Part shown: piece after piece, positions 1 through 11,560 of the stretch
How the letters are laid out: the number at the start of each line of letters is the position of its first letter
Numbering within the stretch: position 1 is the stretch's first letter
NCBI GenBank assembly: GCA_030762985.1
Contig: CM061042.1
Location: 25,767,706 to 25,831,705 of the forward strand
Source of the DNA: Adelphocoris suturalis
Taxonomy: Eukaryota; Arthropoda; Insecta; Hemiptera; Miridae
Length of the DNA: 64,000 nt
Direction of reading: 5' to 3'
Notes under the pieces: generated by a model
Database searches by the model: none
The model's input: only the letters and a program-made list of their open reading frames with translations
What the model was told of the DNA's origin: nothing
Made by a program: the position numbers and the translations under genes

Positions 1-660
1 GATGCCGGGACAACCAACGAAACAAAGTTGAGCTCGTTTTCAGAATGAAAGGCTCTTGTGTTGATAAATGCAGTAATGTGAACTAGCTTCTAATTTAAAA
101 TGGGTGGGAACTATAGGACTTACTTCAAAGTCTTAGTTCAATTGATATTGCAACTATACCTATGTAGTGAAATCCCATTAATTAATTAGTTAATTTCAAA
201 ATTATTTACATATGAAATGTTTAGTTGTTATGGAGAGTTAATAAACAGTATAGTTGCAGAATTTCCAAAGAATAGTTTTTTCTTGTATTTTGCTAATACT
301 AATTAACTCTTAAATTAGCATTACACCTATACCAGACATTTAAGCAAAATTTTCTTTTTCATTATTATCTCCATGACAAAACATGAACGATGTCTAAATT
401 TTGAAAACTCTCGGATAGCTCTACCTAAAGTTGACACCTAATGAGTTTTACAAAAGAAATTCTTATGTTTGTGCGTTAAAAATTGTCTTTGATAAAAACA
501 TAAATTTGAAGGGAGGAACTCTATTATAAAGTTTAATAAGAAAGCTTCAAACACTTTTTTTTCACTTGTACTGAGTGTGACTTATTATTTTTAAAATTAA
601 CAAAACATTTATTTCGACATTTTAGTGCGGGATAATGGTCTGATGTAGAATTGGTGATTG
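1..660. other. AT-rich sequence, nothing recognised
   Basis: No reading frame of note, no splice-flanked exon and no repeat that recurs elsewhere in the window. The stretch is A/T rich with scattered TTAATTAA-like runs. Confidence 0.5.
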
Positions 661-722
661 TGGTTCAGAAGTTGTAGGGGAAAGGAGGCGTTTGATGTGA
701 ATAACTTGGTACTGTTTGTGAT

Positions 723-1261
723 GTGTGTGTAAATATGTCAGTAAATATCTCAGAGAAAATGGGTTGCTGCGCCGTCATAAAACCCAATAAGTTCTTCTGC
801 ACTTCGCCAGCGTTTGCGAGCTCCATGTATGCACATGCTGAATGCGCGCAGGATGGCAAAGGCTATTCTCGCGCGAATCACACCTTGGGGCCGACCCCAC
901 CTATCGCTCAATCGCTCAGCCAGAACCTTCAAAAAACTGCACATTTGTGGTGCAAAGTGAGCATCAACCGAGCAGACTACCGGAGTAAAAGATGCGCGTC
1001 GCTCTTCACATGCCCCTGCATACTTCCTCTTTTTTTCTTCTCCAGCTGCAATGAAAACTGCTGCGACAGGGCGGGAAACATAAGAAGGAGCGTCAGTGTC
1101 AGTGACACGAACTTGGTTGAAGGGGTGTTGCAATGATTCGCAACTTTCTCATTTTGGTTTTTTTTTTGCCAATTTTTCTTTCTTTTTTCTGCTTTGATAA
1201 GGTAGGTAGCTGTGGCTATTTTTTCTTCATTGCACTTCATTGATTTTGCGGTTTGTTCCAT
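723..1261. other. GC-richer island with overlapping frames on both strands
   Basis: This block is clearly richer in G+C and CpG than its surroundings and is open on both strands: 137 codons on + (723-1136), 127 codons on - (750-1133) and 94 codons on - in another frame (977-1261). The minus frame contains a basic stretch around AFAILRAF and GARKRWRS (roughly residues 90-110) that looks more protein-like than the plus frame. I do not recognise a family. It may be the decayed C-terminal end of a mobile-element protein or an exon of a host gene. No good splice acceptor was found, and overlapping open frames are common in GC-richer islands, so coding status is unproven. Confidence 0.2.
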
Positions 1262-4200
1262 AATTCAGAAGGCTATGTATTATGCATGGAGTGGGAGTCC
1301 ACCGGATATCACAAGTTCTTAAGAACTTATTTTCCGGGGGGCTTATTTTATCTGTTGTATTTACTTATATTGTATGCTTTTCCACTCTTTTTATAATAAT
1401 ATTTTATTTCATATTTATTTAATATTCATTTTTATTTAATAATATTTTATTTCATCTGTATAATTTATGTGGTGGCAAAAAATTGAAATAGAATTAATGA
1501 ACACATTCGAATAAGGGTTTGGCTCCGCCTAATCTAAAAACCACTACTCCTTTTTCATACTGGCTTGAATAAGGTTGGCTGGAAAGTATAAATGGTCAGT
1601 AAGACCGCGATTCGTGTCACATCAACTTAACATTTTTTATTTAACCTGCTATTTGTCAATAATTCATACTTTATAATATTTCCTCCTTGAACCAAAAATT
1701 TATGGTCGACGATAATAATAAACTTATAGTATGTACTCTTTAGATTCAAACCTACATGTAAACTATCTCTATTATCATGAAGTACTAGAGATTAATAATT
1801 TTAAGCATTTAGTTCAGATGTTTTATATTTTCTCACTATATTCAACCAATAGACAATTAAAAGTTAATGCTGGCATCAGTATACACGGATTGTTGTCCAA
1901 ATACAGTATTTTTGGATTGATTGAATAGCTGGCGCCACTCCTCTAACCAGACGTTTCTAACGAGCTGCTAACATAGCATCTTCAATGAACCATTTCCTCC
2001 TGGCGCTCACATATCACTGGGCTGGTATAATTTGTACTTCCCATCACGTTCGTTTGAGATTCACCTTCACCATAATACTGTGAATTGTTACTTCATAGAT
2101 AACGTGGTTACACATAAAGTAAATTCATCAAGGTATGAAGTCAATAAGGCACTCACTCTATTTTCTTGTACCTAACTTCCTACAACTTGGGTTGTCCTTT
2201 ATAAATCATGTAGACTACAATAACTACAATGAATATGAATAAATGAAGATGTTAAGCTTCACATTATGCGAGGAACAGATCCTGAAAAGAAGAATAACAA
2301 TTGGGATGTATAGAAAGATGGTTTGAAGTCAACGGACCAGAGACTGCAAAGAATAAAATGCATCAGAGTTATGACTAAGAAACCAGCTTTACAACGGAAC
2401 CTCGCCAGCGGATATGGGTTGATGATGATAAGAGGGGGCTTCTTGTTACGATCATTTAGTAGAGATGGAAATCCTCAAATAAGGTTGCGCAATGAATTAA
2501 ACCGATGGGCGATTCGAGACGAGTGAAGAAACCCGTCCAACCCGTTACCTCCTCGGACACCGACTTCCTTGATGAAGGTTATGAAGTTATGTGCCTCCAG
2601 GAGTATTCTATCACTACCCTGTGGTTCGCCTACAACCATACAGTAGACTTTCCCCATTCGCTTCCTATGAGGGTAACCCAAAGTGCAGAGATGGGGGATT
2701 ATAGAGGGAATTGATAGTGAATGGAAAGTGGACTAGAAAAGTGCAGTTAGCTTCTCTCAGTGTTTGTGTTGTTAATGCGTGGGAATGAAGCACAAAAAAG
2801 AAGGTCGTTTGAGCCCGCATGTCGTTCTTTGTGGTCCCGCATGGGTTGAAAGAGAAAGCTATTCAATAGCCGAGTTAAATTTCAGTCTATGAGAAACTAG
2901 AACCTCAGTTGAATGACCCAATGTGTAATATACATGTCTGGAAAGATTGGTAATTTACTGTTGAATCTTCGGTTGATTAGAATGATATGGCACTTGAAGG
3001 GTCAATCTGACCCTATTTTCTATTATAACTAGAAATTAACACCTACTGAATTTACAAACAAGCTGTACCCAACTTTAGAAATGAAATCTGCTGGAATCTT
3101 TCAAAACTTAAAGGAAGTGGAATCTTTCAAAACCTATATTTATTTCTCTAGGGCTGCATAAAAATTAACGAGATGAATAAATTTTGAATCTGTAAGGATC
3201 ACGTGTGCCTAAATGAAAAACTCTAACGTTCAGGGATAGTTCTAGAATGCAACGAAACATATTCCAATATTAGAATATTTCATTTTTCAAGATGAAAAAC
3301 CACTATAGCCACTGCTATAGAGTAATATTCTTCGAGGATTTTTTCAAATTCATTTATTTGGAGTTAGTCTCAAATAAATCATCAGGAGTTCAAAGTGATC
3401 TTTAACAATAAATGGAATAATAATAATTATAAATATAATAATATAATCAAAATAATAATAAATGTACCCAACTCTCCTGCAAGGTACATAATTGGAATTA
3501 AATACTGGCTTTTATTTGGAACGCAAAGGGTGCACATAAAAAATAACATCAATTCAATGAAAGTTGAGTACTTTTGAAACGTATAAAATTTACTTTTACA
3601 AATACACATGTCCAAGTAGGACATGGCTTGTCATACGTTGAATTTCTATTTGCATTTCAGAGATATTGTCAGAGCAGCATCGAGAGTAAATCTGAGAGGT
3701 TGATTTCGATGACAAAACTGAAAGTTGACGAATTATCGTCTTAACCATCGATAAGAAACAGCACAATAGGATGGAAGACTAACGTCAGATGATGAGTAGA
3801 GCAAAGATTTTAGTGTCCTCCAAATTATGCGAAATAAGTTATATTTCCCATATGAATATTATTCTAGAAAATGAAGAAAACGGAAGTTGAAGAATAACGT
3901 TGTCTATTTTCAAGAAAATAAAGAGTTAGGTACAACGTTAGATCGGCTTCTAGAGTTAGGCATCATCAGTTGCAAACGATAACTTGGAAATCTGAAAGCG
4001 AAAAAGGCGAACTCTTCTTCAGACAATATTGTTTTCTTCAGCCGATATCAACCCACTTGGATCCAGTCATTTCTGGAATGCTCTTAAAAAGTTGCGTTGA
4101 ATGAGAAGAAAGAAAACATGAATATAATGGGGAATATATAAAACAGTGGGGAGAGAGTAGTCAACAATTTATTGTGAAATGCCATGTATACAAGGATGCA

Positions 4201-4353
4201 GACGCATCCTTAAATAGTTAGCATATTAAATAGTTGATTCGATTGGGCTCCTTCGTTTCCCCATTTTACAGTTTATCCTGAAAGTGAAAACCTTGTGCCT
4301 ACAAGCTTGTTTATGCAGACGCCGCCAAATAAGTAGACGTAGTTTGTTGCTCT
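1262..4353. other. Intergenic, no confident feature
   Basis: Mostly A/T-rich DNA. It holds a perfect 16-bp palindrome at 1313-1328 (AAGTTCTT followed by its reverse complement) and a slightly GC-richer patch at 2320-2715. That patch has short frames of 67-69 codons on both strands that I cannot assign. No splice-flanked exon and no repeat relationship to the rest of the window was seen. Confidence 0.4.
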
Positions 4354-4671
4354 TTGCGTAATGGACACCTTCTAAACTCATTTCACGAGCAATTGGTTTC
4401 AATTTATTCAGTTCGGACCCGCCTCCCCCTTTTCATTTTCAGTCTTCCAAAGAAAAGGAGAGCATTGAAAGTGACAAAAAGAAAAAAAAAACCGCTGACT
4501 AGCGTCCGACCAAAGCGTGATATGGATTGTGTAACCGAAGGAACCGACCCGTTGCCCGAGATCTCGTGTATTAGGAAGTTGTTCCGAATTATGCGTCATG
4601 TCAGGATTTTAGAAGGGAACAACGCCGACCAGCCCCGTCTCATCCAGCACCAGAGTAGGTATCGCTTGTAG
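4354..4671 (+). other. Unassigned 105-codon open frame
   Basis: A plus-strand frame of 105 codons, rich in Lys/Arg in the middle (a run of five basic residues encoded by an A-rich tract). A pyrimidine-rich stretch ending in AG lies at about 4425-4442 and could act as a splice acceptor; a GTATCG near 4656 could act as a weak donor. No domain or family is recognised. The A-rich tract alone produces the lysines. It is probably a chance frame or at best an unproven exon. Confidence 0.12.
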
Positions 4672-4914
4672 TCGGAGGCAACTTTATTAGGTAAGGTAAC
4701 ATTTCGAGTGGGATCGTATACCTTAAAGAAAAGAACTCAGTTGCGCTGGTTCTGTATTTATTTTTTCGCCACGTTTCGTTTATCACCGTCGTATGTAATT
4801 GGAAGAAACCAGAATAAAACAATCAAGTCCATTAAGTTCAAATAGGTATCTAGTCAATAAATAAATAAATACAAACAATAAACTTAAATAAATATTGAAA
4901 TATTGTCGAACCTC

Positions 4915-5260
4915 GTTGTTCATTAAAATTTGGATTTTTAGTTTTCCAATCTTAACTGATTTTTCAGCAAACATGATTGCAATTTAAGTACATTTTCAGC
5001 ATAATTTTATGCGTAAAATTTTTTATGTTTTGGTTAATTGTTGATTAAGCTCTTTTGACTTAAATTCTGCTTAAAAATAGCTGCTTAATATACATAGGTA
5101 TAGATATTAAAAAGCTTTGAACTCTATAATAGGATACGGTTCAGAATACCTAAAAACGGATTTCAATGAAGAAAATTTTTGAAAACCTTGATTTTAGAAT
5201 TTATGGAGCCATCTCAATAGCTTCGTTTTCTATAAAAAATTCGCTAAATGCCATCAAGTT
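4915..5260 (+). repeat. Family F dispersed repeat, 3' two thirds
   Basis: Matches the family F copy at 24962-25730 by eye. It has the TTTTTCAGCAAA.. block, then AAGTACATTTTCAGCA, then CTGCTTAAAAATAG, then the block ending in AGCTTCGTTTTCTA and AAATTCGCTAAA. The 5' part of the family is absent. The microsatellite segment, long in other copies, is reduced here to a few TATA/ACATAGG bases near 5090-5105. Diverged and clearly non-coding. Confidence 0.6.
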
Positions 5261-6898
5261 TTTTTTAAACACACCTTGAGACCAAACACTGAAGTCATGA
5301 AAATGCAGAAGCTTGTTGTGCACCTTGATGTCGTTTTATACAATGCTTTCCCCTCGGACAGTTTCTTTGCCGAGGAATCATAACCAACGATCTATATAAC
5401 ATGGTTCGTTGTTATAATATTGTTGTGAACTATGTTATACAGTTCGTTGATCATAACACTGCTCAACAACAACAAAACATAAATTAAAAAATAAATTAAT
5501 TTTTATTTTATTTATTAAATAAATGTAGTCAGTTTTTTGACAACTTATTTTTTCTCGGTAAATTCCTAAAAGACACGTTTTTCGGAAGTTGAAAATCGCA
5601 AAAAAAAAAAAAAAAAAAAAAATCAATTATTAGATACACTTTTAGAGCTTTTGTTGGCCTCATTCAACGCAGAAATAATCTAAGAACAGCACAATTTGTA
5701 CAAAAATTTTCAAAAAACATGAGGTTTTTCCTCTTATTTCAATTCTCTCCGAAATTATATGTAATCCATTTATAGAGACGTTTCTGTAATGCGTGCATTA
5801 CTTACCAATATGTTCATAAAATGTTGCGGGATAAAAGCGAGAGGTGTCACTAAATAGGAGATGTTATTATTGGAACTTCACGTATACGTAGAAGGATGTC
5901 GGCATGCTCAAAACTTATGATGTGGTAGGTATTTATGAGAAGTAGTGTGACGAAATACTTATCGTATTCCCTAAAGTGCGACAACGTCATCAAACTTCAG
6001 GCAGAACACTGAAGTTTCCAAGTTTTGATATCAGAGAGCCAAAAATTCCTTGTCAAGATCGACTAGGATATGGTCGTATCGCTCCCTCATTTCCTTCCTG
6101 CCCGCCACATCAGTAGGTACCTATCTCTACTCCATGTCATCAAACATCTCTGCACTGTGGTTGCCTCTTCAGAACACGGCCTCGTCTGAAGCGATGAAAC
6201 GCGGCCCCGTCACTCCCCCTGTCACTCATACTCTGTCATGGAATGAAGCTGTCAACGGCATTTCCTGATTCCATGCGACGCACGGTTTAACGAGGAACAG
6301 ATTTTCGGACTCCGAAGTAATAATTAATTTTTTCATATCAGGATCTAATTTTTGGGAACATATTGAACTAACTAGGAGAGATGAAAAGAGGATTTATCAC
6401 ATACCAAATATCGTACATTTTAGTCGGCTGTGTACCTACTTACACGATAAGGTATAACTTTCAATCAACCCCAGAGTTGAACTGAAGGGCTAAAATTATT
6501 TAAAAATCTAATTTTCAAAACTTTTCAAAATAATAATAGTGTTTTTGCCAGTGGAGTCCACAATGGCGCTACTTAAAAAAAAAAAAAAAATCCTGTTTGT
6601 TGTAGATAGATATAATTTCAAAAAATCGAATGAGGCAACTTGGATCGCAGTTCGTTCATCCGTTCGCTCTCTCTAAGGGCTGGACCAGGATAAAAGAACG
6701 TAAACGCGAGTTTCAATGTAATCACGAGTAGGTGAAAAAAAAAAAAAAAAAAAAAAAAAAATCACCTTGTAAAAACTTTGCCGATATATAAATTCATTGG
6801 AACTATCTCTTCCAGAAGTCGATGCATTGCTCTCTACTATTCAACCGCTATTAGCATTTATGACTCCAATCCTAAACCAGCGATTTTGAATTAAAAAA
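5261..6898. other. Intergenic with three poly-A runs
   Basis: A runs lie at 5600-5622, about 6566-6579 and 6735-6761. The last is preceded by about 100 bp of more balanced composition (from about 6650) and resembles the tail of a small retroposon, but no pol III boxes or target-site duplication could be shown. A 72-codon plus frame at 6050-6268 overlaps a minus-strand reading of similar length; neither is recognised. Confidence 0.35.
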
Positions 6899-7370
6899 AT
6901 GAATAACATTAAATTAAGACCATGCAATTGTCAAGGCATTATAATAAAATATAATGAAACGGTTATGAACCGATACAATTTTGCACTAGAACCAATATAA
7001 TTTAGACGTTTAATGAGAACGCAAAATAAATTAGCACCCCAAGTGAGCTTCAACATCAGCAGATTAAAATGCTATGGGGCACATCACCCAAGTGGTAGAC
7101 GAAAAGGAGGCTCATTACTAATCATCAGATCAGTTATAAGGCATGAGGAGTTACCATCAATATGTGAAGATGAAATACAAGTAGCGAGGGTACAGTTAAA
7201 TTTAGGACAAAGAAATTACCAGTTAGGGTAGGCAACAAGTATGTTTTTGGAGTACGCCACGCGGCCTAAGGCTCCATTTTATTGTCAGCGGAGAATTTAA
7301 TTCCAATCACCCCAGATGGGGATCTAACATTGCGAATTCTAAAATGAAAATATTGCATGAAGTGGGTTGA
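6899..7370 (+). pseudogene. LINE ORF2 endonuclease domain relic (Jockey-like)
   Basis: Conceptual translation matches the apurinic-like endonuclease that opens ORF2 of Jockey-type LINEs, the enzyme that nicks target DNA for reverse transcription. The first frame (from 6899) has CNCQG, where active elements have a WN.NG motif. It is interrupted by TAA at 6998-7000, then continues through HHPSGRRKGGS and the IRHEELPS segment to a stop at 7229-7231. After a frame change, 7275-7370 reads FIVSGEFNSNHPRWGS, the counterpart of the GGDFNAKHP.WGS motif. The catalytic Asp of GDFN has become Glu (7290-7301). Two stops, a frameshift and the lost catalytic residue mark a dead copy. The RT fragment at 8238 sits at the right distance to be the same insertion. 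Confidence 0.75.
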
Positions 7371-8237
7371 ATATTATGTAAAATCAGTCGATATGAAGAC
7401 ATTTCTGTATCGGCTTGATTAAGTGGATCTGCCAGCTTACTCAAGTTTTAAACGAACTTTTTAACTGGCAGCTATGTATATTTTATATTGTTGATACTAG
7501 TCTTTACATTTTATGCCCTGAGGCATTGTTGGCATATATAAGTAGGTAGGTCTGTCTCTACAATATGCACGCAAGTAGGCATTATTTTCAGATGCGCGTT
7601 TCAAGTTAGATGAAACGTGAAAGTGTTGAAACCTTCCAGAGCTGTAAACAATGTGCTGCATGAACCCATAGAATAAGGAAGGGAGAGATAACGAAGGCTG
7701 AGAGCGTTTATGGGAGTGTCCGCAGATTTGCCAACAACTATATTCTGAAAGGCGTATAGTTAGGCGGGTTTCCACGTTAAATCGGAAACAGCTTGAAGGC
7801 AAGTACCCGGGGTTTATGTTCCAACGGACGTATTACAGTTTTCGTGTATGTTACATCTACCTGTTAAACCCACTTATTCTAAAACTTTCACCGTGCCTTC
7901 ACTTCACCACGATACTCTCCGCTTGGGAAGCAAAATAGACGAACAGGAAGATGGAGAGCGTTTCAGTCATCACACATGCACAGCGAAAGATTTGCTATAC
8001 ATTTCGCACTGTTGTGAATCCTGGACAGGATGAGAAAAAATGAAATGACAGGTCCACTCTTATCAGCCTGATAGAAGGTTTTGGAAGGTGTAGTAACGCT
8101 CTTCAAATTTCTTTGAGCATCGTAAGGTCAGCAAGTACTATGGGATTCCATCACAACTTATTGGATCATTTATCATTTCGTAATCGATTTTTCCCAAAGG
8201 TAATTGGAAAAATGGAATATTAAGGAAAGAAATATCC
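7371..8237 (+). other. Probable degraded EN-RT linker of the same LINE
   Basis: This is the interval expected for the endonuclease C-terminus and linker of the ORF2 relic. No single frame persists, and only short LINE-like scraps are readable. A 101-codon minus-strand frame (7497-7802) and a 61-codon plus frame (7848-8033) are present but not recognised. I infer continuity from spacing only: about 320 codons separate the EN motif from the RT motif downstream, close to the normal Jockey spacing. Confidence 0.35.
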
Positions 8238-8460
8238 ATGATCTTTTGTTTCTCCCCATTAAGGGAGAAATTTATCTCTGAACTCACCCATTCACATTTA
8301 CCCCTATACCCATTCTATGACAGTACGTTTCAAACAGGCGCTGTACCAAAATTATGGAAATTTCTAATTTCATTTTTGGAATGTTTTTTGAAACAAGAAC
8401 AAACACAATTTAAATCTCAAATTTCAATAAACTGAGCTATAAAATGGTTACAAAGGAGGG
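8238..8460 (+). pseudogene. LINE reverse transcriptase N-terminal fragment
   Basis: The 65-codon frame contains FQTGAVPKLWKF followed about 20 residues later by SQISIN and, after one stop, AIKWLQ. Non-LTR reverse transcriptases have, in this order, a ..TG.FP..WK segment, a charged K.G segment and the YRPISLLSAI.K segment just before RT motif 1. The order and spacing agree, though the P.FKKG core is eroded. Beyond about 8460 no more RT can be read. Taken with the endonuclease relic upstream, this is best explained as one old Jockey/CR1-like insertion of at least 1.5 kb. Confidence 0.5.
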
Positions 8461-9064
8461 GGGAAGCTAAAATGCGCTAAACATTTGTTTTTGTTGCCGA
8501 CAATTATTTAGAAAATATTGTTTCCTCGCATTTATGAACTCGATACGAATTTCAAGCATGCAAATATGTTCAGAAATTGCTATATAGGGGAACAAATGAC
8601 TAAAACCCGAATTGATAGGTAAGGTAGACAAGATAATGTTGTTCCCTATACGTGTTTACGTGTTCATCTAGATGGAAAATGTTTGCTAACATCTGAATCA
8701 AACTTCAGCAGTGTAAATTTTGAATATGTAATTACCAAACAAACTACGAGTACCTAATGTCATAAATAGCATTGTGTTATTGAGTCGAGGGTGCGAGAAC
8801 GTCATGATAATGCGTAGTTAGGAGGTTCAAATTTGACTAGAGCTCCGGGCAAATGAGAGTATTCTATTTGTAAACACCAGTATTGACGTGCAACGTATCC
8901 CTGTGACCTATATTCAGTAGGGTTCACCTCTCAACAACATACCTACGAGGTGTCGTTCGAATTACCTCAAGAAAAACTTTCAGCAAGATGATTCGAAACA
9001 CCGCTTTTTCGTAATTATGTATTAATGTGTCAATATAGGGCTTTTATTTATGTAGATATTTTTT
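8461..9064. other. Intergenic, nothing recognised
   Basis: No frame above 60 codons, no recognisable repeat. It may hold the unreadable remainder of the LINE relic upstream. Confidence 0.4.
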
Positions 9065-9069
9065 TCTAA

Positions 9070-9405
9070 TTTAGTGATATGAGCCGCACCTTAACCAAAA
9101 GGGTCGTTAGCGGCATTGAACAAGGTGTCCAAAGAGGCACTGCATGTGGCACGATTCGAAGGGGAGCCGTGTTGCCCTCCGTCACAAAACGAGTGCCATC
9201 ATGGCCTCCACTGGCAGATTGTTGGGGGAAAACACTGTTTAGCCCCTACAGAGGATAAAAAGCCCCAAAAGTGAATGATACAAACAAGACATGATGCCGA
9301 ATAGGCTTATAAGTATAAATACACTTTACTATATATAATCCGCAAAGTGAAATAAAACAATGACTAGATGCACATAATCATCATCACATTCACATCACAG
9401 TTTTG
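9070..9405 (-). repeat. Family H repeat, copy 1 (LINE-like 3' end)
   Basis: Closely resembles 29535-29835 in the same orientation. Shared blocks, in plus-strand terms, are AAAAGGGTCGTTAGCGG, CATTGAACAAGG, TGGCACGATTC and GTGAAATAAAAC. Read on the minus strand, the element ends in GGTTAAGGTGCGGCT and then A/T-rich sequence, as expected for the 3' end of a non-LTR retroelement. A shorter relative of the terminus alone is at 51365-51400. It stops within about 10 bp of the coding end of the small minus-strand gene, so it may lie in that gene's 3' UTR. Confidence 0.55.
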
Positions 9406-9413
9406 ATGCTCTA

Positions 9414-10365
9414 TTACTTACGCTGTTTCGTACGAGTATAGCACGATTTCCCGGCAGTGACTTTACCTGAAACAAAAAATACAGAAATCATATATAAAAT
9501 ACAATGATATGAATAAAATTTAAGTAACCAGATAATAAATTTAGGAGGATCTGTAAATTTATCACAATAAGGCATAACGTACGAGTATAATTTGCTTAGA
9601 AAGTCTGAAACTAGATCAATTGATCACAGTTAGTTAGCAATGGTTTATTTTTCTATAAAATTGCTATGATGGCCCATCCTTCCATTTGTGCATTTTTTTG
9701 TCACGGGACACAACGAAAACAACTTTTGTCTAACTAAGTGATCTGTATTTTACTAAAAGGATAGATTTAGAATATTTTGCTTTTGCACCAATCACCAGAA
9801 CACTCATTCTGATCAACTACGGAGGCTCGTTTATTAATGTTAAGTAATTAAGTTAATGTTTGTGTTGTTTTCCTTGTGTCCCGAAAAAACAAAATGGCGT
9901 AAGTACTGAAGCGGTTGAGGTGTCGGTGTAGACATATCGTCGAGTGTAAACATACAGTATTACTGGTTCAGCATTTTTAAAAGTTTTTGTAATTCGAAAA
10001 AATGCTGCGGCATCTTAAAATAAATTGGTACAGATTAAATTGTGTTTGTGCTCTTTCACGATTAAAATTCAGCTCTGTAATGGTGTTTTTCATTCAACAA
10101 AACTTTCTCAAACGACAAAAACACGTGATTCATTGACCTCCCGTACCTAATGGCTATAAAGACAACCAAGTCATTATCTACACTGACATGTTATTTGTTT
10201 ACCTGCTCCCCCTCTAATTGGCCAGACCTCTGGCGCTACAACGGAGTCAACTGAGGCGCGTAGTGCATCGGGAAAATCGGAATATGTCATATCGATTTTT
10301 AGTTTATCATTTTCAATAAAGTAGGAAGAGAAAATTTGGGTAAACTTTGTTGGTTTACGTATCAT
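9414..10365 (-). CDS. Two-exon gene for a 71-residue protein of unknown function
   Basis: Exon 1 runs 10365 down to 10203 (163 nt: 54 codons plus one base) from an ATG at 10363-10365 preceded in frame by TGA. It ends at GCAG|GTAAAC, an excellent donor. The intron (10202-9467, 736 bp) ends TTTTTTGTTTCAG|G, an excellent acceptor. Exon 2 (9466-9414) restores phase 1 and runs 17 codons to TAA, followed at once by TAG. The joined product is 71 residues. It starts MIRKPTKFTQIF, has an acidic/hydrophobic centre (DFPDALRASVDSVV, about residues 30-43), then PEVWPIRGGAG, and ends basic with YTRTKQRK. No signal peptide or membrane segment is evident. I do not recognise the family. Matched splice sites, matched phase and an immediate stop make chance unlikely. 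An upstream non-coding exon or a processed relic cannot be excluded. Confidence 0.6.
9467..10202 (-). other. Intron of the 71-residue protein gene
   Basis: A GT-AG intron of 736 bp, A/T rich, with a pyrimidine-rich tract directly before the 3' AG. It contains no recognised repeat from elsewhere in the window and no frame above 60 codons. Confidence 0.55.
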
Positions 10366-10840
10366 GACACGGAGAATCCGAAAATCAAATCACAAAAAAC
10401 CCACTCTTCCAACGTACAACGCACTACGATAAATAAATAATGGAACATTGTGAAAACATATCAGTAAGTAATGCACAGGGACAACCATGAATGGATTGTA
10501 CATATAATTTTGGTGAGAATTGAAAAAAGATTAGATGTCCGAACCTTTTCTCCGGAATTACAGGACCAAACTTTATGTGATTTGGCTCAAAAATCGTACA
10601 TCAGTCAGGGGACGTACCAGTAACATCGGCATCACTCTCGATCAACCCAAAAAGGTAGTATTCAAGGGTTGAAATAATAAAACTTCTATCTCAAAAGTTT
10701 TGAAATAAAAGGGTATTTTTTTGTTTGATTAATGGGCAAAGAGGTTCAATGAGATCATCTGGATTGCTGTACCTAAATTCATCAGTTCGTTTCCCAAATA
10801 AGAGGATATATTTTCTGGAAGTCCGGACCTATATACATAA
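10366..10840. other. Upstream flank of the minus-strand gene
   Basis: Presumed promoter and 5' UTR side of the small gene, but no TATA box or initiator is obvious. Around 10540-10650 a stretch with GGACCAAACTTTATG and CTCAAAAATCG resembles 24455-24545 (GGACCAAAGTTTATGG, ATCAAAAATCC). This is a weak dispersed-repeat relationship. Confidence 0.3.
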
Positions 10841-10842
10841 AA

Positions 10843-11045
10843 CACGATTCACCCGTAGTGCAGCGTTAACGTTCCGAAACTGCTACGCGGGCGGCCGGGG
10901 TTCGAATCACTTTAAGGACAACCAATTTTTTATTGATTCACAGTGGCTCAGTTTCTCAATATATGTATCTATTTTTTGTATCTATTCAATTTTCAGTTTA
11001 TTAATTTATTTTCTTCCAAAAGGTGACATTGTCCAGTTATAGTTC
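10843..11045 (+). repeat. tRNA-derived SINE candidate
   Basis: A tRNA-like head carries an A-box-like TAGTGCAGCGTTAACG (10856-10871) and a strong B box GGTTCGAATC (10899-10908) about 43 bp apart, the spacing of an internal pol III promoter. The sequence between them does not fold into a convincing functional tRNA, and an unrelated A/T-rich body follows from about 10925. This is the usual SINE layout. No second copy is in the window, so the 3' end is a guess. Confidence 0.45.
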
Positions 11046-11560
11046 GATAGTGCACAATCGACTCAGTTTGAAAGATAATTTTCTCTAAACCAGTGATCTT
11101 TAGAAGGGCTATCTAATACAGAAATAATGAAACCTATGAGTAATAATTTGCAGAGGTTTCTTTTTGTTTTGTTTATGGGTGGTTAATGCACAATTATACA
11201 CTATACCAAGAAAGGTTAGGCTAGTAAGTTGGAGGGAGGTTAATGAATTTTTTAATTTGTTACACAAGGGGAGAAGATGATTAGGAACGTCTAGGAATGG
11301 TTCAGGGAGGTTTAGGCCTGTAATATTTTCCCCGAGGCTAATAAAATCCAAAAAGTGGTGCAGAAAATATGAATCGAGAAGAAAAGTGTTTTCAAAGTCA
11401 GAGTACACATGGACACCTCGACTTTACCCGATTTCGAAAACTTCAGGCGAGTGCACTGCTGCTGGTGGCAAAAGTGCTTTTATTCAAAAGAATATTTTGG
11501 AAAATAGTATCTACATACCAACACAACCTTGTGATTGATGGCTGCACATATATCACGTAA
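11046..11560. other. Intergenic upstream of RT relic
   Basis: Contains a 63-codon plus frame (11369-11560) that may be the very decayed segment preceding RT motif 1 of the following LINE, but the match is too weak to call. A minus frame at 11109-11408 is not recognised. Confidence 0.3.

Noticed and set aside
5380..5460. Hairpin from repeated GTTCGTTG motifs
   Set aside because: Arms are under 10 bp and within A/T-rich background; not distinguishable from chance.
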